64,000 nucleotides of DNA from Rhodophyticola porphyridii (GTDB lineage Bacteria > Pseudomonadota > Alphaproteobacteria > Rhodobacterales > Rhodobacteraceae), in contig NZ_RCNT01000002.1 of NCBI RefSeq assembly GCF_003688285.1, forward strand, positions 186,001 through 250,000. The letters are read 5' to 3'. The translations under genes and the position numbers were made by a program. Positions 23,850 to 33,471 of the stretch are shown piece by piece. Each line of letters starts with the position of its first letter. Position 1 is the stretch's first letter. The notes under the pieces were generated by a model that had not been told where the DNA came from, searched no databases, and saw only the letters and a list, made by a program, of their open reading frames with translations.

Positions 23850-25037
23850 ATGAAAGTCGCCGCTTTTTCCAACCGTCAGTTCCGGCTGTTCTTCATCGGC
23901 GTGTTTTTCGCCGTGCAGGCGATCTGGATCCAGCGGGTGACAATTTCCTGGCTCGCCTGGGAACGGACTGGATCGGCGGGATTCGTGGGTCTCGTCGCGG
24001 GGCTCAGCCTGCTGCCCACCCTGCTTACCGGTCCCTTCTTCGGCGTGCTCACCGATCGGGTGGATATCCGACGCGCCTCCATCGTGACAAATTCGGGACA
24101 GGTGATCTGCATAACGGTTCTGGCGCTGTCGCTGCCCTGGATCGGGGCGCCGGGGCTGGCGCTGGCGGCGCTGGCCATCGGCATCGTCAGTTCGGCGCAC
24201 CACCCCGTCAGGATGTCGCTCGGCCCGCGTCTGGTCCCGACGGAGCTGGTGCAGCATGTGGTTTCGGCCACGGCGCTCAACTTTAACATGGCCCGCCTTG
24301 TGGCGCCGGCGGGCGCGGGCCTGATCATCGCGCAGTTCGGCGCGCCGGTGGCTCTTTGGGTCGCTGTCGCCTTCTATCTGCCGATGCTTGCGGTGTTGAG
24401 CCAGCTCCGCCCGCGGGATCTGCCGCCGCGCCAGACGCGTCCGTTCTTCGGCGAGCTTGCCGACGGGTTTCGCTATGCCCGCGACACACCGCTGATCCGG
24501 CTTGCCTTTCTGCTGACGATGATTTTCGCAACGAGCGCCCGCGGGGCGCTGGAGGTATTGCCGGTCCTGGCCGATGGCGCGTTCGAGAGGGGCGCCGAAG
24601 GTCTCGGCCTTTTGACCGCTGCGGCGGGCGGAGGCGCCGTGGTGGCCGCACTGGTCAAGGCGGTGGGGGTCGGGGCCGTGGGCGCGCGCATTCCGCTTGC
24701 GGTCTATGCGGCGGTAATGGGCGGGCAACTGGCCGTTGTCGGCATGGGGGTGGCACCGGTCTGGTCGGTTGCCCTGCTGGCGGTCGGTCTGGCGGGGTTT
24801 TGCTCCACATGGTGCGGGGTCAGCTTGCAGGCCGCGATCCAGACCGATCTGCCAGACGCATTGCGGGGCCGCGTGATGAGCTTGTGGACCGTAGCGGGCT
24901 TCGGCACCGTCGCCCTGGGGGCGTTTGCCATCGGCGCGCTGGCCGATTGGGTCGGGATCGGCGCGGCGCTGGTGATTGCCGGTCTCGCCGGAGGGCTGTG
25001 TCATTTGATCCTGATCACATGGGGTGCGCGCCGGTGA
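23850..25037 (+). CDS. MFS transporter (EntS-like, MFS_3)
   Basis: 395 residues from ATG 23850, where the family-typical start MKVAAFSNRQFRLFFIGVFF begins; an ATG 21 codons upstream has no ribosome site. About ten to twelve membrane helices are visible, with the loop GVLTDRVDIRRASIV after helix 2 (MFS motif A) and GRVMSLWTVAGFGTVALGAF in the second half. EntS-like MFS members export siderophores or drugs, or have unknown substrates. It is divergent from ccaF1 (208-base gap) and followed by mrp after 67 bases. No hint to the substrate. Confidence 0.85.
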   Translation: MKVAAFSNRQFRLFFIGVFFAVQAIWIQRVTISWLAWERTGSAGFVGLVAGLSLLPTLLTGPFFGVLTDRVDIRRASIVTNSGQVICITVLALSLPWIGAPGLALAALAIGIVSSAHHPVRMSLGPRLVPTELVQHVVSATALNFNMARLVAPAGAGLIIAQFGAPVALWVAVAFYLPMLAVLSQLRPRDLPPRQTRPFFGELADGFRYARDTPLIRLAFLLTMIFATSARGALEVLPVLADGAFERGAEGLGLLTAAAGGGAVVAALVKAVGVGAVGARIPLAVYAAVMGGQLAVVGMGVAPVWSVALLAVGLAGFCSTWCGVSLQAAIQTDLPDALRGRVMSLWTVAGFGTVALGAFAIGALADWVGIGAALVIAGLAGGLCHLILITWGARR

Positions 25038-25104
25038 GTTCTGCCCTATGTGATGGGGCAAAGCCTGACCAAATCGCTCAGGCGATACTGCACGGAGCCC
25101 TGAG

Positions 25105-26205
25105 ATGACCCTGACCAAGCAAACCGTTCTCGATGCCCTTTCCGGACTGACCCTGCCCGATGGCGGCGATCTGATCAGTCGCGATCTGGTGCGCGCGGTG
25201 CAGGTTCAGGGCGACAGGGTCAGTTTCATCATCGAAACAGAAAGCCCCGATCAGGCGCGCAAGATGGAGCCCGTGCGACTGGCCGCCGAACAGCTTGTGA
25301 AGAAGCTGCCCGGCGTTGCCTCGGCCACGGTGGCGCTCACCGCCCATGGCCCCGCTGCCAAGGCACCGGCGCAGCCGGCGGGTGCGCCGGGCTCCGCGCC
25401 GCCCACCCTGAAGATCGGCGGCCATCCGAAACCGCAGGCCGAGCCGATGAACCCGAAGGGTGTCGCACGGATCATCGCCATCGGATCCGGCAAGGGCGGG
25501 GTCGGCAAATCCACCGTTTCGTCCAATCTGGCCGTGGCGCTGGCGCGGCAGGGCCGCAAGGTGGGGCTTCTGGATGCGGATATCTACGGGCCGTCCCAGC
25601 CCCGGATGATGGGCGTGAACAAACGCCCCGCCTCGCCGGATGGCAAGACGATCATCCCGCTGCACAGCCATGGCGTCACCTGCATGTCGATCGGTTTCAT
25701 GCTGCCCGAGGAACAAGCCGTTGTCTGGCGCGGCCCCATGTTGATGGGGGCGTTGCAGCAGATGCTGGGGCAGGTGCAGTGGGGCGAGCTGGACGTGCTG
25801 CTGGTCGATCTGCCGCCGGGCACGGGCGATGTCGCGATGACGCTTTGCCAGCGGTCGAAGCTGACCGGGGCGATCGTGGTATCGACGCCGCAGGATGTGG
25901 CGTTGCTGGACGCGCGCAAGGCGCTGAACATGTTCGAGACGTTGAAAACCCCGGTTCTGGGGCTGATCGAGAACATGTCGACCTTTCATTGCCCGAAATG
26001 CGGGCATGAAACGCATATTTTCGGACAGGGCGGGGTCGAGGCGGAGGCGAAAGCCGTCGGCCTTCCGTTTCTGGGCGCGTTGCCGATTTCGCTGGAAACG
26101 CGACTTGCGGGCGATAGCGGCGTGCCGATTGCCGCCGGAGACAGCCCGATGGCGGAGGCCTATGCCGCGCTGGCCGCACGGCTGGTGGCGGGCGGCATGG
26201 CCTGA
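25105..26205 (+). CDS. mrp: Mrp/ApbC/NBP35-type Fe-S cluster carrier ATPase
   Basis: 366 residues. An N-terminal DUF59/MIP18-like domain (about 1-85), an Ala/Pro-rich linker, then the deviant Walker [11 protein letters not shown] (residues 128-137). Further MinD-type motifs are [14 protein letters not shown] and [13 protein letters not shown]. The CPKC pair (Cys296, Cys299) binds the transferred cluster at the dimer interface. It carries Fe-S clusters to apo-proteins in the cytoplasm. It ends before the long control region of the dcw cluster and is probably a separate unit. Confidence 0.93.
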   Translation: MTLTKQTVLDALSGLTLPDGGDLISRDLVRAVQVQGDRVSFIIETESPDQARKMEPVRLAAEQLVKKLPGVASATVALTAHGPAAKAPAQPAGAPGSAPPTLKIGGHPKPQAEPMNPKGVARIIAIGSGKGGVGKSTVSSNLAVALARQGRKVGLLDADIYGPSQPRMMGVNKRPASPDGKTIIPLHSHGVTCMSIGFMLPEEQAVVWRGPMLMGALQQMLGQVQWGELDVLLVDLPPGTGDVAMTLCQRSKLTGAIVVSTPQDVALLDARKALNMFETLKTPVLGLIENMSTFHCPKCGHETHIFGQGGVEAEAKAVGLPFLGALPISLETRLAGDSGVPIAAGDSPMAEAYAALAARLVAGGMA

Positions 26206-26481
26206 GCCGCACGGGCGGCGCGCGCGCCGCGCGCCTGTCCCGGTTACACCACATCGGCCGCGACGGGCGGGGAGGCTCGGCTATGGGGCCGCACCGGACT
26301 GAGCGGTTGCCCGCGACCGAAGCGGTGTTTTCGCCGCGAATGGCGGGTGACGCAGGGTGATTCGCGGCCGATCATGACGAGTTCCGGCGATATTCCTGTC
26401 GATTCTCAGAATTGCTGGATTTTTTTCCCGTGAGGGCACGGTCTCTCATCTCGTCTACATCTTGGGCGACATGTGGGCCGG

Positions 26482-26532
26482 GGCACAAATTGTGGGCGCT
26501 GTTGCGCCGTTTTGACCACAATCACTTGTGCC
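26482..26532. promoter_or_regulatory. Large imperfect inverted repeat upstream of the MraZ boxes
   Basis: Outer arms GGCACAA-ATTGTGG (26482-26495) and CCACAAT-CAC-TTGTGCC (26516-26532) are complementary apart from a 3-base bulge. Inside lies GGCGC-TGTT-GCGCC. As DNA it could bind a dimeric regulator; as RNA it would form a branched hairpin. A TTGACC -35-like hexamer (26512-26517) overlaps the right arm. Confidence 0.6.
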
Positions 26533-26556
26533 GGGAATGCTCCTGAAACCACATCT

Positions 26557-26591
26557 TGGGGAAAATTCCCATAGAAAGGGATTGCATGGGA
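26557..26591. promoter_or_regulatory. MraZ box array
   Basis: Four TGGGA-like pentamers sit exactly five bases apart: TGGGG (26557), TCCCA (26567, the complement of TGGGA), AGGGA (26577) and TGGGA (26587). Direct repeats of TGGGN at 10-base spacing are the known MraZ recognition pattern in front of mraZ operons. One copy here is inverted. Confidence 0.65.
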
Positions 26592-26877
26592 AATCATTCC
26601 ATGAGACAAGTTTTTCACAGCAGTTGAGATCGCACCGGGCCGGACAAGGTTCGGGACAAAAACAAAAAACGGCAGGTTTTATACAGGCACTCTCACACGC
26701 TGAACAAAGAGATCCGGCGCGCAAGCGAGCAGACATCCCCCCAGGTGGCCTGCGCAGTCGGACACCCAGCAATGGGACGAGGGCGGCGGATTGGGCAGTG
26801 GCAGCTTGCTCGATCCGCCGTTGTCCGTTCCGGGGCCGATACATGGCCGAGTTGCGGCACAAAGAGGGCGCGAAACA

Positions 26878-27408
26878 TTGGAACGCAGGTTTCAGGGTGA
26901 AAGCCTGAACAAGGTGGACGGAAAGGGCCGGGTGTCGATCCCGGTCAAATTTCGTCGCGTTCTGCAAAACTCCGACAAGCACTACACCCCTGGCGGCGCT
27001 CCGCGTCTTTACATTGCCTATGGCAACTCGAACGCGAATTATCTCGAATGCCTGTCCGGCGACGCCTTCGATGAGATCGACGCGATAATCCGGGCCGAGA
27101 AGCGCGGTACGCAGCTTCGGACGGCGCTGGAATATCTCTATTATTCGAAATGCGACGAAACCAGCGTCGACGATACCGGCCGGCTGGTTCTGTCGGCTCA
27201 GGCGCGCGACAAAATCGGTCTGGGCACCGAAGCCCTGTTTCAGGGCAAGGGCGACAAGTTCCACATTCTCAACTCCGCCGATGGAGCCGCAGCGGATGAG
27301 AATATCGAGGCACTGTTGGCGGCTTTGGGGCAAGGCAATGAATTCTTCGATCCGCTCTCGCTGGCCGGGCAGGCCGGGCTTGATTCTTCCGACGACGGGC
27401 ATGCGTGA
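26878..27408 (+). CDS. mraZ: MraZ transcriptional regulator
   Basis: 176 residues, slightly longer than the common 140-160. The start is a TTG at 26878 with AGAGGG 9 bases upstream, chosen because the family begins here ([21 protein letters not shown]). Two AbrB-like halves each carry the DxxxR motif: DGKGR near residue 15 and DDTGR near 98-102. MraZ forms a ring and binds TGGGA-type boxes, repressing its own operon; such boxes lie upstream. First gene of the dcw cluster, meeting rsmH at TGATG. Confidence 0.92.
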   Translation: MERRFQGESLNKVDGKGRVSIPVKFRRVLQNSDKHYTPGGAPRLYIAYGNSNANYLECLSGDAFDEIDAIIRAEKRGTQLRTALEYLYYSKCDETSVDDTGRLVLSAQARDKIGLGTEALFQGKGDKFHILNSADGAAADENIEALLAALGQGNEFFDPLSLAGQAGLDSSDDGHA

Positions 27409-28418
27409 TGTCGGCCAGGAGGCCTTCCAGCCCGGCCGAGCGTCCTCATATTCCCGTTCTGCTGGCGCCTCTGTTGCGCGCGGTGGCCCCCGTTGGCGGG
27501 GTCTGGCTGGACGGCACTTTCGGCGCTGGTGGCTACGCCCGTGGCTTGCTTGACGCGGGAGCGGACACGGTGATCGGTGTGGATCGCGACCCTTTGGCAT
27601 TCGAAATGGCCGGAGACTGGGCCCGCGATATGGGCGACCGGCTGGTGCTGATCGCAGGCGAGTTTTCCGCGATGGACATCCATGCCGCAGAAGCGGGGTA
27701 TCCCGCGCTGGACGGAGTCGTTCTCGATCTTGGCGTGTCGTCCATGCAGCTGGACTGGGCGGAGCGCGGATTTTCGTTTCGCAACGACGGACCGCTGGAC
27801 ATGCGAATGGGGCAGGCTGGCCTCTCGGCCGAGGATATCGTCAATGAAGCGCCCGAAGCGCTGCTGGCCGATATTCTCTACCATTACGGCGAGGAACGCG
27901 CGGCCCGGCGCATCGCCCGGTCGATCGTTGCCGCCCGGGCCGAGGCGCGGATCACGCGGACTTCGGAACTGGCCGCCATAGTCGAGAAGAACCTGCCGCG
28001 CGCCAAACCGGGCCAGAGCCATCCCGCGACCCGCAGCTTTCAGGCGATCCGCATCGCGGTGAATGACGAGTTAGGCCAGTTGGCCGAAGGGTTGCAGGCC
28101 GCGGAGCGCGCGTTGAAACCCGGCGGCCGGCTTGCCGTCGTGACCTTTCATTCCATCGAAGACCGGATCGTGAAGCGGTTCCTGCAGGACCGCGCCAGCA
28201 CCGGCGGCGGCGGCTCGCGCTATGCGCCCGAAGCGGCGGAGCGAGAGCCGGCTTTCGAGTTGACGCCCCGCCGCGCGATCGCACCGGATGCCGAGGAACT
28301 ATCCGCAAATCCCCGCGCCCGGTCGGCGAAACTGCGCGTGGCCCGGCGCACCGATGTACCCGCCAGCGCCGTCCCGCAGGAAGTCTTCGGCCTTCCGCAA
28401 CTGGCGGAGATCACCTGA
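27408..28418 (+). CDS. rsmH: 16S rRNA (cytosine-1402 N4)-methyltransferase
   Basis: 336 residues from ATG 27408, sharing one base with the mraZ stop (TGATG); a GTG three bases upstream is possible. Family motifs: [30 protein letters not shown] (SAM loop), [26 protein letters not shown], and [14 protein letters not shown] near the C-terminus. It methylates N4 of C1402 in the ribosomal P site of 16S rRNA. As in most bacteria it is the second gene of the cluster. Confidence 0.96.
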   Translation: MSARRPSSPAERPHIPVLLAPLLRAVAPVGGVWLDGTFGAGGYARGLLDAGADTVIGVDRDPLAFEMAGDWARDMGDRLVLIAGEFSAMDIHAAEAGYPALDGVVLDLGVSSMQLDWAERGFSFRNDGPLDMRMGQAGLSAEDIVNEAPEALLADILYHYGEERAARRIARSIVAARAEARITRTSELAAIVEKNLPRAKPGQSHPATRSFQAIRIAVNDELGQLAEGLQAAERALKPGGRLAVVTFHSIEDRIVKRFLQDRASTGGGGSRYAPEAAEREPAFELTPRRAIAPDAEELSANPRARSAKLRVARRTDVPASAVPQEVFGLPQLAEIT

Positions 28419-28768
28419 TGCGCGGATTTGCGACCGTTCTCGCGGCCTTGGCCGTGATCGGGCTCGGATACTGGGCCTATCACCAGAACATCCTGACCCA
28501 GCATTCCGTCCGCGAAGTGGAGCGCCTGCAACGCGCCATTGGCGCCGAGCGGGAGCGGTTGTCGGTCCTGCGGGCCGAGTGGGCCTATCTGAACCGCCCC
28601 GACCGTCTGCGGGAGCTGGCCGACTTGAATTTCGACCGGCTGGGGCTGATGCCGATGTCGCCCGATCATTTCGGAAACGTGCATCAGGTGGTTTATCCTC
28701 CGCTGCTGGATCAGCTGATCAACGAGACGCTGACCGGCATGACCTATGATCCGGAGCAGCTTCCATGA
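28418..28768 (+). CDS. ftsL: Cell-division protein FtsL
   Basis: 116 residues. A short cytoplasmic tip, one membrane helix (FATVLAALAVIGLGYWAYH, 4-22) and a periplasmic coiled-coil segment (REVERLQRAIGAERERLSVL) followed by RPDRLRELADLNF, the usual FtsL tail. It forms the FtsQLB complex that activates FtsWI at the septum. It overlaps both neighbours: TGATG with rsmH and ATGA with ftsI. Confidence 0.93.
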   Translation: MRGFATVLAALAVIGLGYWAYHQNILTQHSVREVERLQRAIGAERERLSVLRAEWAYLNRPDRLRELADLNFDRLGLMPMSPDHFGNVHQVVYPPLLDQLINETLTGMTYDPEQLP

Positions 28769-30549
28769 CGCTTCGCACGCCCTTGCGCCCGCTCACCAGA
28801 ATTCTGAAGGCGCGCGAACACGGGGAAAACCCCGATGCAATCGAACGGGAAAACCTGCGCCTCAGGCATGAGGCGCAGCGCGACAAGATGCGCCAGCGCG
28901 CCGAGACGCGACTGCTGCTTCTGGCGATGTGTTTCTTCGCTGCGTTCGTGACAGTGGGCTTGCGCATGTCGACCCTCGCCGCCTCCGAACCCCAGGAGCC
29001 GCGGATTGCGACGTCTGGCTCTGCCATTCTCAACACGCGCGCCGATATCGTGGACCGGGAAGGGCGCGTACTGGCGACCAATCTGGTGACCAATTCGCTA
29101 TATGCCCACCCCCATGAGATTATCGATCCCGTGGCGGCCGCCCGCGGGCTGGCCGGGATTTTTCCGGACCTGGAAGAAGAGGCGCTTCTGCGCCGGTTCA
29201 CATCCGACAGCCGGTTCATCTGGCTGCGCCGCTACATCTCGCCCGAGCAGGAGCAGCAGGTGCACGAGCTGGGGGAGCCCGGTCTCCTTTTCGGGCCGCG
29301 GGAGATGCGGCTCTATCCCAATGGATCGGTCGCGGCCCATATCCTTGGAGGTGCCGGTTTCGGCCAGGAGGCCGTGAACGCCGCCGAAGTGATCGGCGTG
29401 GCCGGGGTGGAGGCCCAGTTCGACGAGGATCTGCGCGATCCGGCCCGCGATGGTGCACCGCTGGAACTGTCGATCGACCTGACCGTGCAATCGGCGGTGG
29501 AGCAGGTGCTGGCGGGCGGCATGGTGATCATGAACGCGCGCGGCGCGTCGGCGGTCCTGATGGATGTCCATACGGGCGAGATCCGGGCCATGGCGTCGCT
29601 GCCGGATTTCGACCCCAACGCGCGCCCCCAACCCCTGACCGAAGGGGACCAGGCCGACAGCCCGCTTTTCAATCGCGCCGTTCAGGGTGTGTATGAGCTG
29701 GGATCCGTCTTCAAGATCTTCACCGTCGCACAGGCGTTGAACGAAGGTCTGGTCAGCCCCGCCACCATGGTGGATACGACCGGGCCGCTCCGCATGTCGG
29801 GCTTTTCGATCAGCGATTTCCGCAGTTACGGCCCCAGCCAGTCGGTCACCGATGTGATCGTGCATTCCTCCAACATCGGCACCGCGCGCCTTGCCCAGAT
29901 GCTGGGCGCCGAGCGGCAGCAGCGCTTTCTGGAACAGCTCGGGTTCTTTCAACCGACATTGGTGGAAATGGTCGAAAGCCGATCCGGCCGCCCGCTCCTG
30001 CCCGCCAGATGGGGTGAACTGACGACGATGACGGTGTCCTATGGCCATGGCATTTCGACCTCGCCGCTTCATTTGGCCGCGGCCTATGCCTCAATCACCA
30101 ATGGCGGCACACTGATCCAGCCAACGCTGTTGCGTCAGGACGGGCCCCAGAACGGCGAACGCGTGGTGTCGGAAGCCGTCTCGGCCCAGATCCGCGACAT
30201 GCTGCGCGCCGTGGTCACCGATGGCACGGCCAGTTTTGGCGACGTGGCCGGCTATGCCGTTGGCGGAAAAACCGGTTCGGCGGACAAGCCGCGCCCCACC
30301 GGCGGCTATTTCGAGGATCGCGTGCTGTCCACATTCGCCAGCATCTTTCCCGCCGACGACCCCAGATATGTCCTGATCGTGACCCTTGATGAGCCCGAGA
30401 TCCTGGCCCTCGGCGAAGCCCGGCGGACTGCCGGTTGGACCGCCGTTCCCGTCGCCGCGGAGGTGATCCGCCGCGTGGCGCCGCTTTTGGGGATCAGACC
30501 AGAGATTGAACCCCTGGACGGCTTTCAGCTATCCAGCGCCTCAGACTGA
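28765..30549 (+). CDS. ftsI: Septal peptidoglycan transpeptidase FtsI (PBP3)
   Basis: 594 residues. A cytoplasmic N-terminus and one membrane anchor (LLLLAMCFFAAFVTVGLRMS, about 49-68). A class-B PBP dimerisation domain follows (ILNTRADIVDREGRVLATNL, LYPNGSVAAHILG). The transpeptidase domain has catalytic Ser314 and Lys317 in GSVFK, SSN in VHSSNIGTARLA, and KTG at 502-504. It cross-links septal peptidoglycan with FtsW. Its 3' end is close to murE. Confidence 0.96.
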   Translation: MTLRTPLRPLTRILKAREHGENPDAIERENLRLRHEAQRDKMRQRAETRLLLLAMCFFAAFVTVGLRMSTLAASEPQEPRIATSGSAILNTRADIVDREGRVLATNLVTNSLYAHPHEIIDPVAAARGLAGIFPDLEEEALLRRFTSDSRFIWLRRYISPEQEQQVHELGEPGLLFGPREMRLYPNGSVAAHILGGAGFGQEAVNAAEVIGVAGVEAQFDEDLRDPARDGAPLELSIDLTVQSAVEQVLAGGMVIMNARGASAVLMDVHTGEIRAMASLPDFDPNARPQPLTEGDQADSPLFNRAVQGVYELGSVFKIFTVAQALNEGLVSPATMVDTTGPLRMSGFSISDFRSYGPSQSVTDVIVHSSNIGTARLAQMLGAERQQRFLEQLGFFQPTLVEMVESRSGRPLLPARWGELTTMTVSYGHGISTSPLHLAAAYASITNGGTLIQPTLLRQDGPQNGERVVSEAVSAQIRDMLRAVVTDGTASFGDVAGYAVGGKTGSADKPRPTGGYFEDRVLSTFASIFPADDPRYVLIVTLDEPEILALGEARRTAGWTAVPVAAEVIRRVAPLLGIRPEIEPLDGFQLSSASD

Positions 30550-30568
30550 GATGTTGGGGGAATCGGCC

Positions 30569-32047
30569 ATGGCGCCAGGAGTGAAGACACTATCTGCGCT
30601 TGGCTTGACGCCCACCCGGGGCGGCGACGTCTCGGTCAGCGGGCTCAGCCTTGACAGCCGCGCGGTCAAGCCGGGGCATCTGTTTGCGGCCTTGCCCGGC
30701 ACGCGGGTCCATGGCGCCGAGTTCATCCAGTATGCGGTGCGCATGCAGGCGGGCGTCATCCTGACCGACCGGGAGGGGGCGGAAATCGCCACCGAGCATC
30801 TGCGCGATGTCGGGGTTGTGCTGGCCGAGGATCCGCGCGCGGTCTTTGCCCATGCCTGCGCTCTGTGGTTCGGGGCGCAGCCCGAAACGATGGTTGCCGT
30901 CACGGGTACCAACGGCAAGACGAGCGTGGCCAGCTTCACCCGCCAGATCTGGGCTGCCCTGGGCATTGAGACGGCAAGCATCGGTACCACCGGAGTGGAG
31001 GGCGCGTTCACCGCGCCGGGCATCCACACCACGCCGGACGCACTGACGCTGCATCAATTGCTGGCCGACATGGCCGCCGCCGACGTGCAGCACGTGGCGA
31101 TGGAAGCGTCGTCCCACGGACTGGACCAGCGCCGGATGGAGGCGGTGCACCTGGCCGCCGCCGCCTTCACCAACCTGACCCAGGACCATCTGGATTATCA
31201 CGGCACGATGGAGGCGTATTTCCAGGCCAAGCTCCGCCTGTTCACCGAGCTTCTGCCCGAAGAGGCAACTGCGGTCGTCAATCTCGACGATCCGCGCGGC
31301 GCCGATGTGGTCGCCGCCTGTGCGGCGCGCGATATCGAGGTGATCACCATCGGCCAATATGCCGAAGACGCCCGGATGAAGATCACCGGGCGCCGCCTGG
31401 ATGAAGCCGGGCAGGATGTCCTGTTTCGCTGGCAGGGACAGCAATATCAGACCCGGCTGGATCTGATCGGCGGATTTCAGGCGATGAATGTGCTGACCGC
31501 CGCCGGGCTTGTCATCGCGGGGGGCGCCGATGCGGAGATGGTATTTGGCGTGCTCTCCAGGCTTCAGGGCGTGCGCGGCCGGATGCAACTGGCCGCCCGG
31601 CGCAGTTTCGGCGCACCGGTTTACGTAGACTACTCCCATACGCCCGACTCGCTGGAAACGGCGCTGAAAGCGCTTCGCCCGCACGTACTCGGCCGCCTGA
31701 TCGTGGTCTTCGGCGCGGGCGGCGACCGGGATCGCGGCAAGCGCCCGCTGATGGGGCGGGCTGCGGCGGAAAACGCCGATATTCTGATTGTGACGGATGA
31801 CAACCCCAGATCCGAGGATCCCGCTGCGATCCGCGCCGCAATCCTGCAGGCCTGCCCTGAGGCGTCGGAGGTCGGCGACCGGGCGGAGGCGATCCTGCGC
31901 GGTGTCGACGCGTTGCAGCCCGGAGATGCGCTTCTGATTGCGGGCAAGGGTCATGAAACCGGCCAGACCGTTGGCGATGTGGTCTATCCCTTCGATGACG
32001 TGGAGCAGGCGAGCGTCGCGGTCGCGGCGCTGGAGGGGCGGGTATGA
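30569..32047 (+). CDS. murE: UDP-MurNAc-L-Ala-D-Glu:meso-DAP ligase
   Basis: 492 residues. The ATG at 30569 is chosen because GGGGGA lies 7 bases upstream; an ATG six codons earlier and an extension into ftsI are less likely. Mur ligase features: SLDSRAVKPGHLFAA, ATP loop VTGTNGKTSVASF, TNLTQDHLDYHGTMEAY with the carbamylated-lysine region, and TDDNPRSEDP, whose DNPR signals meso-diaminopimelate specificity. It adds the third stem residue in cytoplasmic peptidoglycan synthesis. It overlaps murF by four bases (ATGA). Confidence 0.96.
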   Translation: MAPGVKTLSALGLTPTRGGDVSVSGLSLDSRAVKPGHLFAALPGTRVHGAEFIQYAVRMQAGVILTDREGAEIATEHLRDVGVVLAEDPRAVFAHACALWFGAQPETMVAVTGTNGKTSVASFTRQIWAALGIETASIGTTGVEGAFTAPGIHTTPDALTLHQLLADMAAADVQHVAMEASSHGLDQRRMEAVHLAAAAFTNLTQDHLDYHGTMEAYFQAKLRLFTELLPEEATAVVNLDDPRGADVVAACAARDIEVITIGQYAEDARMKITGRRLDEAGQDVLFRWQGQQYQTRLDLIGGFQAMNVLTAAGLVIAGGADAEMVFGVLSRLQGVRGRMQLAARRSFGAPVYVDYSHTPDSLETALKALRPHVLGRLIVVFGAGGDRDRGKRPLMGRAAAENADILIVTDDNPRSEDPAAIRAAILQACPEASEVGDRAEAILRGVDALQPGDALLIAGKGHETGQTVGDVVYPFDDVEQASVAVAALEGRV

Positions 32048-33459
32048 CCGCGCTCTGGACCGCCGCGGAGGCCGCCGCGGCCACGGGGGGGCGGACCGTT
32101 GGCGACTGGACCGCAACCGGTGTCTCCATCGACACCCGCACGCTGTCGCCGGGGGATCTGTTCGTTGCACTGAAGGATGTGCGCGATGGCCATGACTTCG
32201 TTGCGCAGGCCCTTGAAAAGGGGGCGGCCGCGGCACTGGTCAGCCGCAGACCCGATGATGTGGCCGCGGAGGCGCCGCTTCTGATCGTGCCGGATGTTCT
32301 GGCCGCGCTGGCGGATCTGGGACACGCCGGGCGGGAGCGTATGGCGGGCCGGGTGATCGCGATCACCGGATCGGTGGGCAAGACCACAACCAAGGACATG
32401 CTGCGCGTGGCGCTTGGGGCGCAGGCCCGCACCCATGTGGCGGAAGCCAGTTACAACAATCAGTGGGGCGTTCCGCTGACGCTGGCGCGGATGCCGGCGG
32501 ATACGGAATTCGCGGTGATCGAGATCGGAATGAACGCCCCCGGGGAGATCGCGCCGCTCAGCCGGATGGCCCGGCCCAATGTGGCGATGGTGACCACCGT
32601 GGCGGCCGTGCATCTGGAGGCTTTCGGCGTGATCGAGGGGATCGCGCGCGAGAAGGCCAGTATCTTCGAGGGTCTGGAGCCCGGCGGCGTGGCCCTCATC
32701 AATGCCGATCTGGAGACAACCCCGATCCTGCGGCGGGCTGCCGAGGTGCATGCCGCAAAGGTGGTCGAGTTCGGCCAGACGCCCGGATTGCCCGCGACGC
32801 TTGGCGAGGTGACGCTGGTAGACGAGACAACCGTTATCCAGGCCTCGCTCCATGACATGCCGCTTCTGTTCAAGCTGGCGGCACCCGGGCGGCATCTGGC
32901 GCTGAATGCGCTGGCCGCGCTGGCCGCGGTGGCGGCCGTAGGGGCGGATATTCCGCGCGCGGCCCTGTCGCTTGGCGCGTGGGAGGCCGTGACCGGTCGC
33001 GGCAAGCGCGAACGGATCGTTCTGGACCCGGCTCGGGACGGTGCGATCGAGATGATCGATGATGCCTTCAATGCGGGGCCTGCGTCGATGGCCGCAAGCC
33101 TCGAGGTTCTGGCCGCTGCGACGCCCGAGGGGCGCGGACGGCGGATCGCGGTTCTGGGCGACATGCTCGAACTGGGCCCCGACGGCCCCGCGATGCATGC
33201 GGATCTGGCCGATCTTCCGGCGCTGTCGAAGCTCGATCTGATCTGCACATCGGGCCCGTTGATGGCGCATCTGGATGCCATCCTGCCGGTTGACAAGCGC
33301 GGCCCCCATACCGAGACCGCCGCCGAGATGGCCCGCATTCTTCCCGGGCTGCTGCGGCCGGGCGATATCGTGCTGATCAAAAGCTCCAAGGGATCACGGC
33401 TGTCCCTCGCTGTTGACGCGCTCAGGAAACTGGGGCAAGCGATTGCGGATAGAACATAA
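32044..33459 (+). CDS. murF: UDP-MurNAc-tripeptide:D-Ala-D-Ala ligase
   Basis: 471 residues. Typical parts are SIDTRTLSPGDLFVALKDVR, ITGSVGKTTTKDMLR (ATP loop), NNQWGVPLTLARMP and IEIGMNAPGEIAPLS, with a C-terminal domain containing DDAFNAGPASMAASL and LGDMLELG. It attaches D-Ala-D-Ala (made by Ddl, encoded later in the cluster) to the tripeptide, completing the UDP-MurNAc-pentapeptide. It starts inside the murE stop (ATGA) and ends 12 bases before mraY. Confidence 0.96.
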   Translation: MTALWTAAEAAAATGGRTVGDWTATGVSIDTRTLSPGDLFVALKDVRDGHDFVAQALEKGAAAALVSRRPDDVAAEAPLLIVPDVLAALADLGHAGRERMAGRVIAITGSVGKTTTKDMLRVALGAQARTHVAEASYNNQWGVPLTLARMPADTEFAVIEIGMNAPGEIAPLSRMARPNVAMVTTVAAVHLEAFGVIEGIAREKASIFEGLEPGGVALINADLETTPILRRAAEVHAAKVVEFGQTPGLPATLGEVTLVDETTVIQASLHDMPLLFKLAAPGRHLALNALAALAAVAAVGADIPRAALSLGAWEAVTGRGKRERIVLDPARDGAIEMIDDAFNAGPASMAASLEVLAAATPEGRGRRIAVLGDMLELGPDGPAMHADLADLPALSKLDLICTSGPLMAHLDAILPVDKRGPHTETAAEMARILPGLLRPGDIVLIKSSKGSRLSLAVDALRKLGQAIADRT

Positions 33460-33471
33460 GGAAACCGCTAT

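Larger units (their letters stand above)
26206..26877. other. Long control region ahead of the dcw cluster
   Basis: 672 bases without a supported gene, more A/T-rich than the genes around it from about 26400 to 26700. It holds a large imperfect inverted repeat (26482-26532), a run of MraZ boxes (26557-26591), and an A-rich stretch near 26650-26670 followed by TTTTATACA (about 26677), which could be a -10 region. The start of mraZ lies about 290 bases beyond the boxes, which implies a long leader or a second promoter. Confidence 0.6.
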
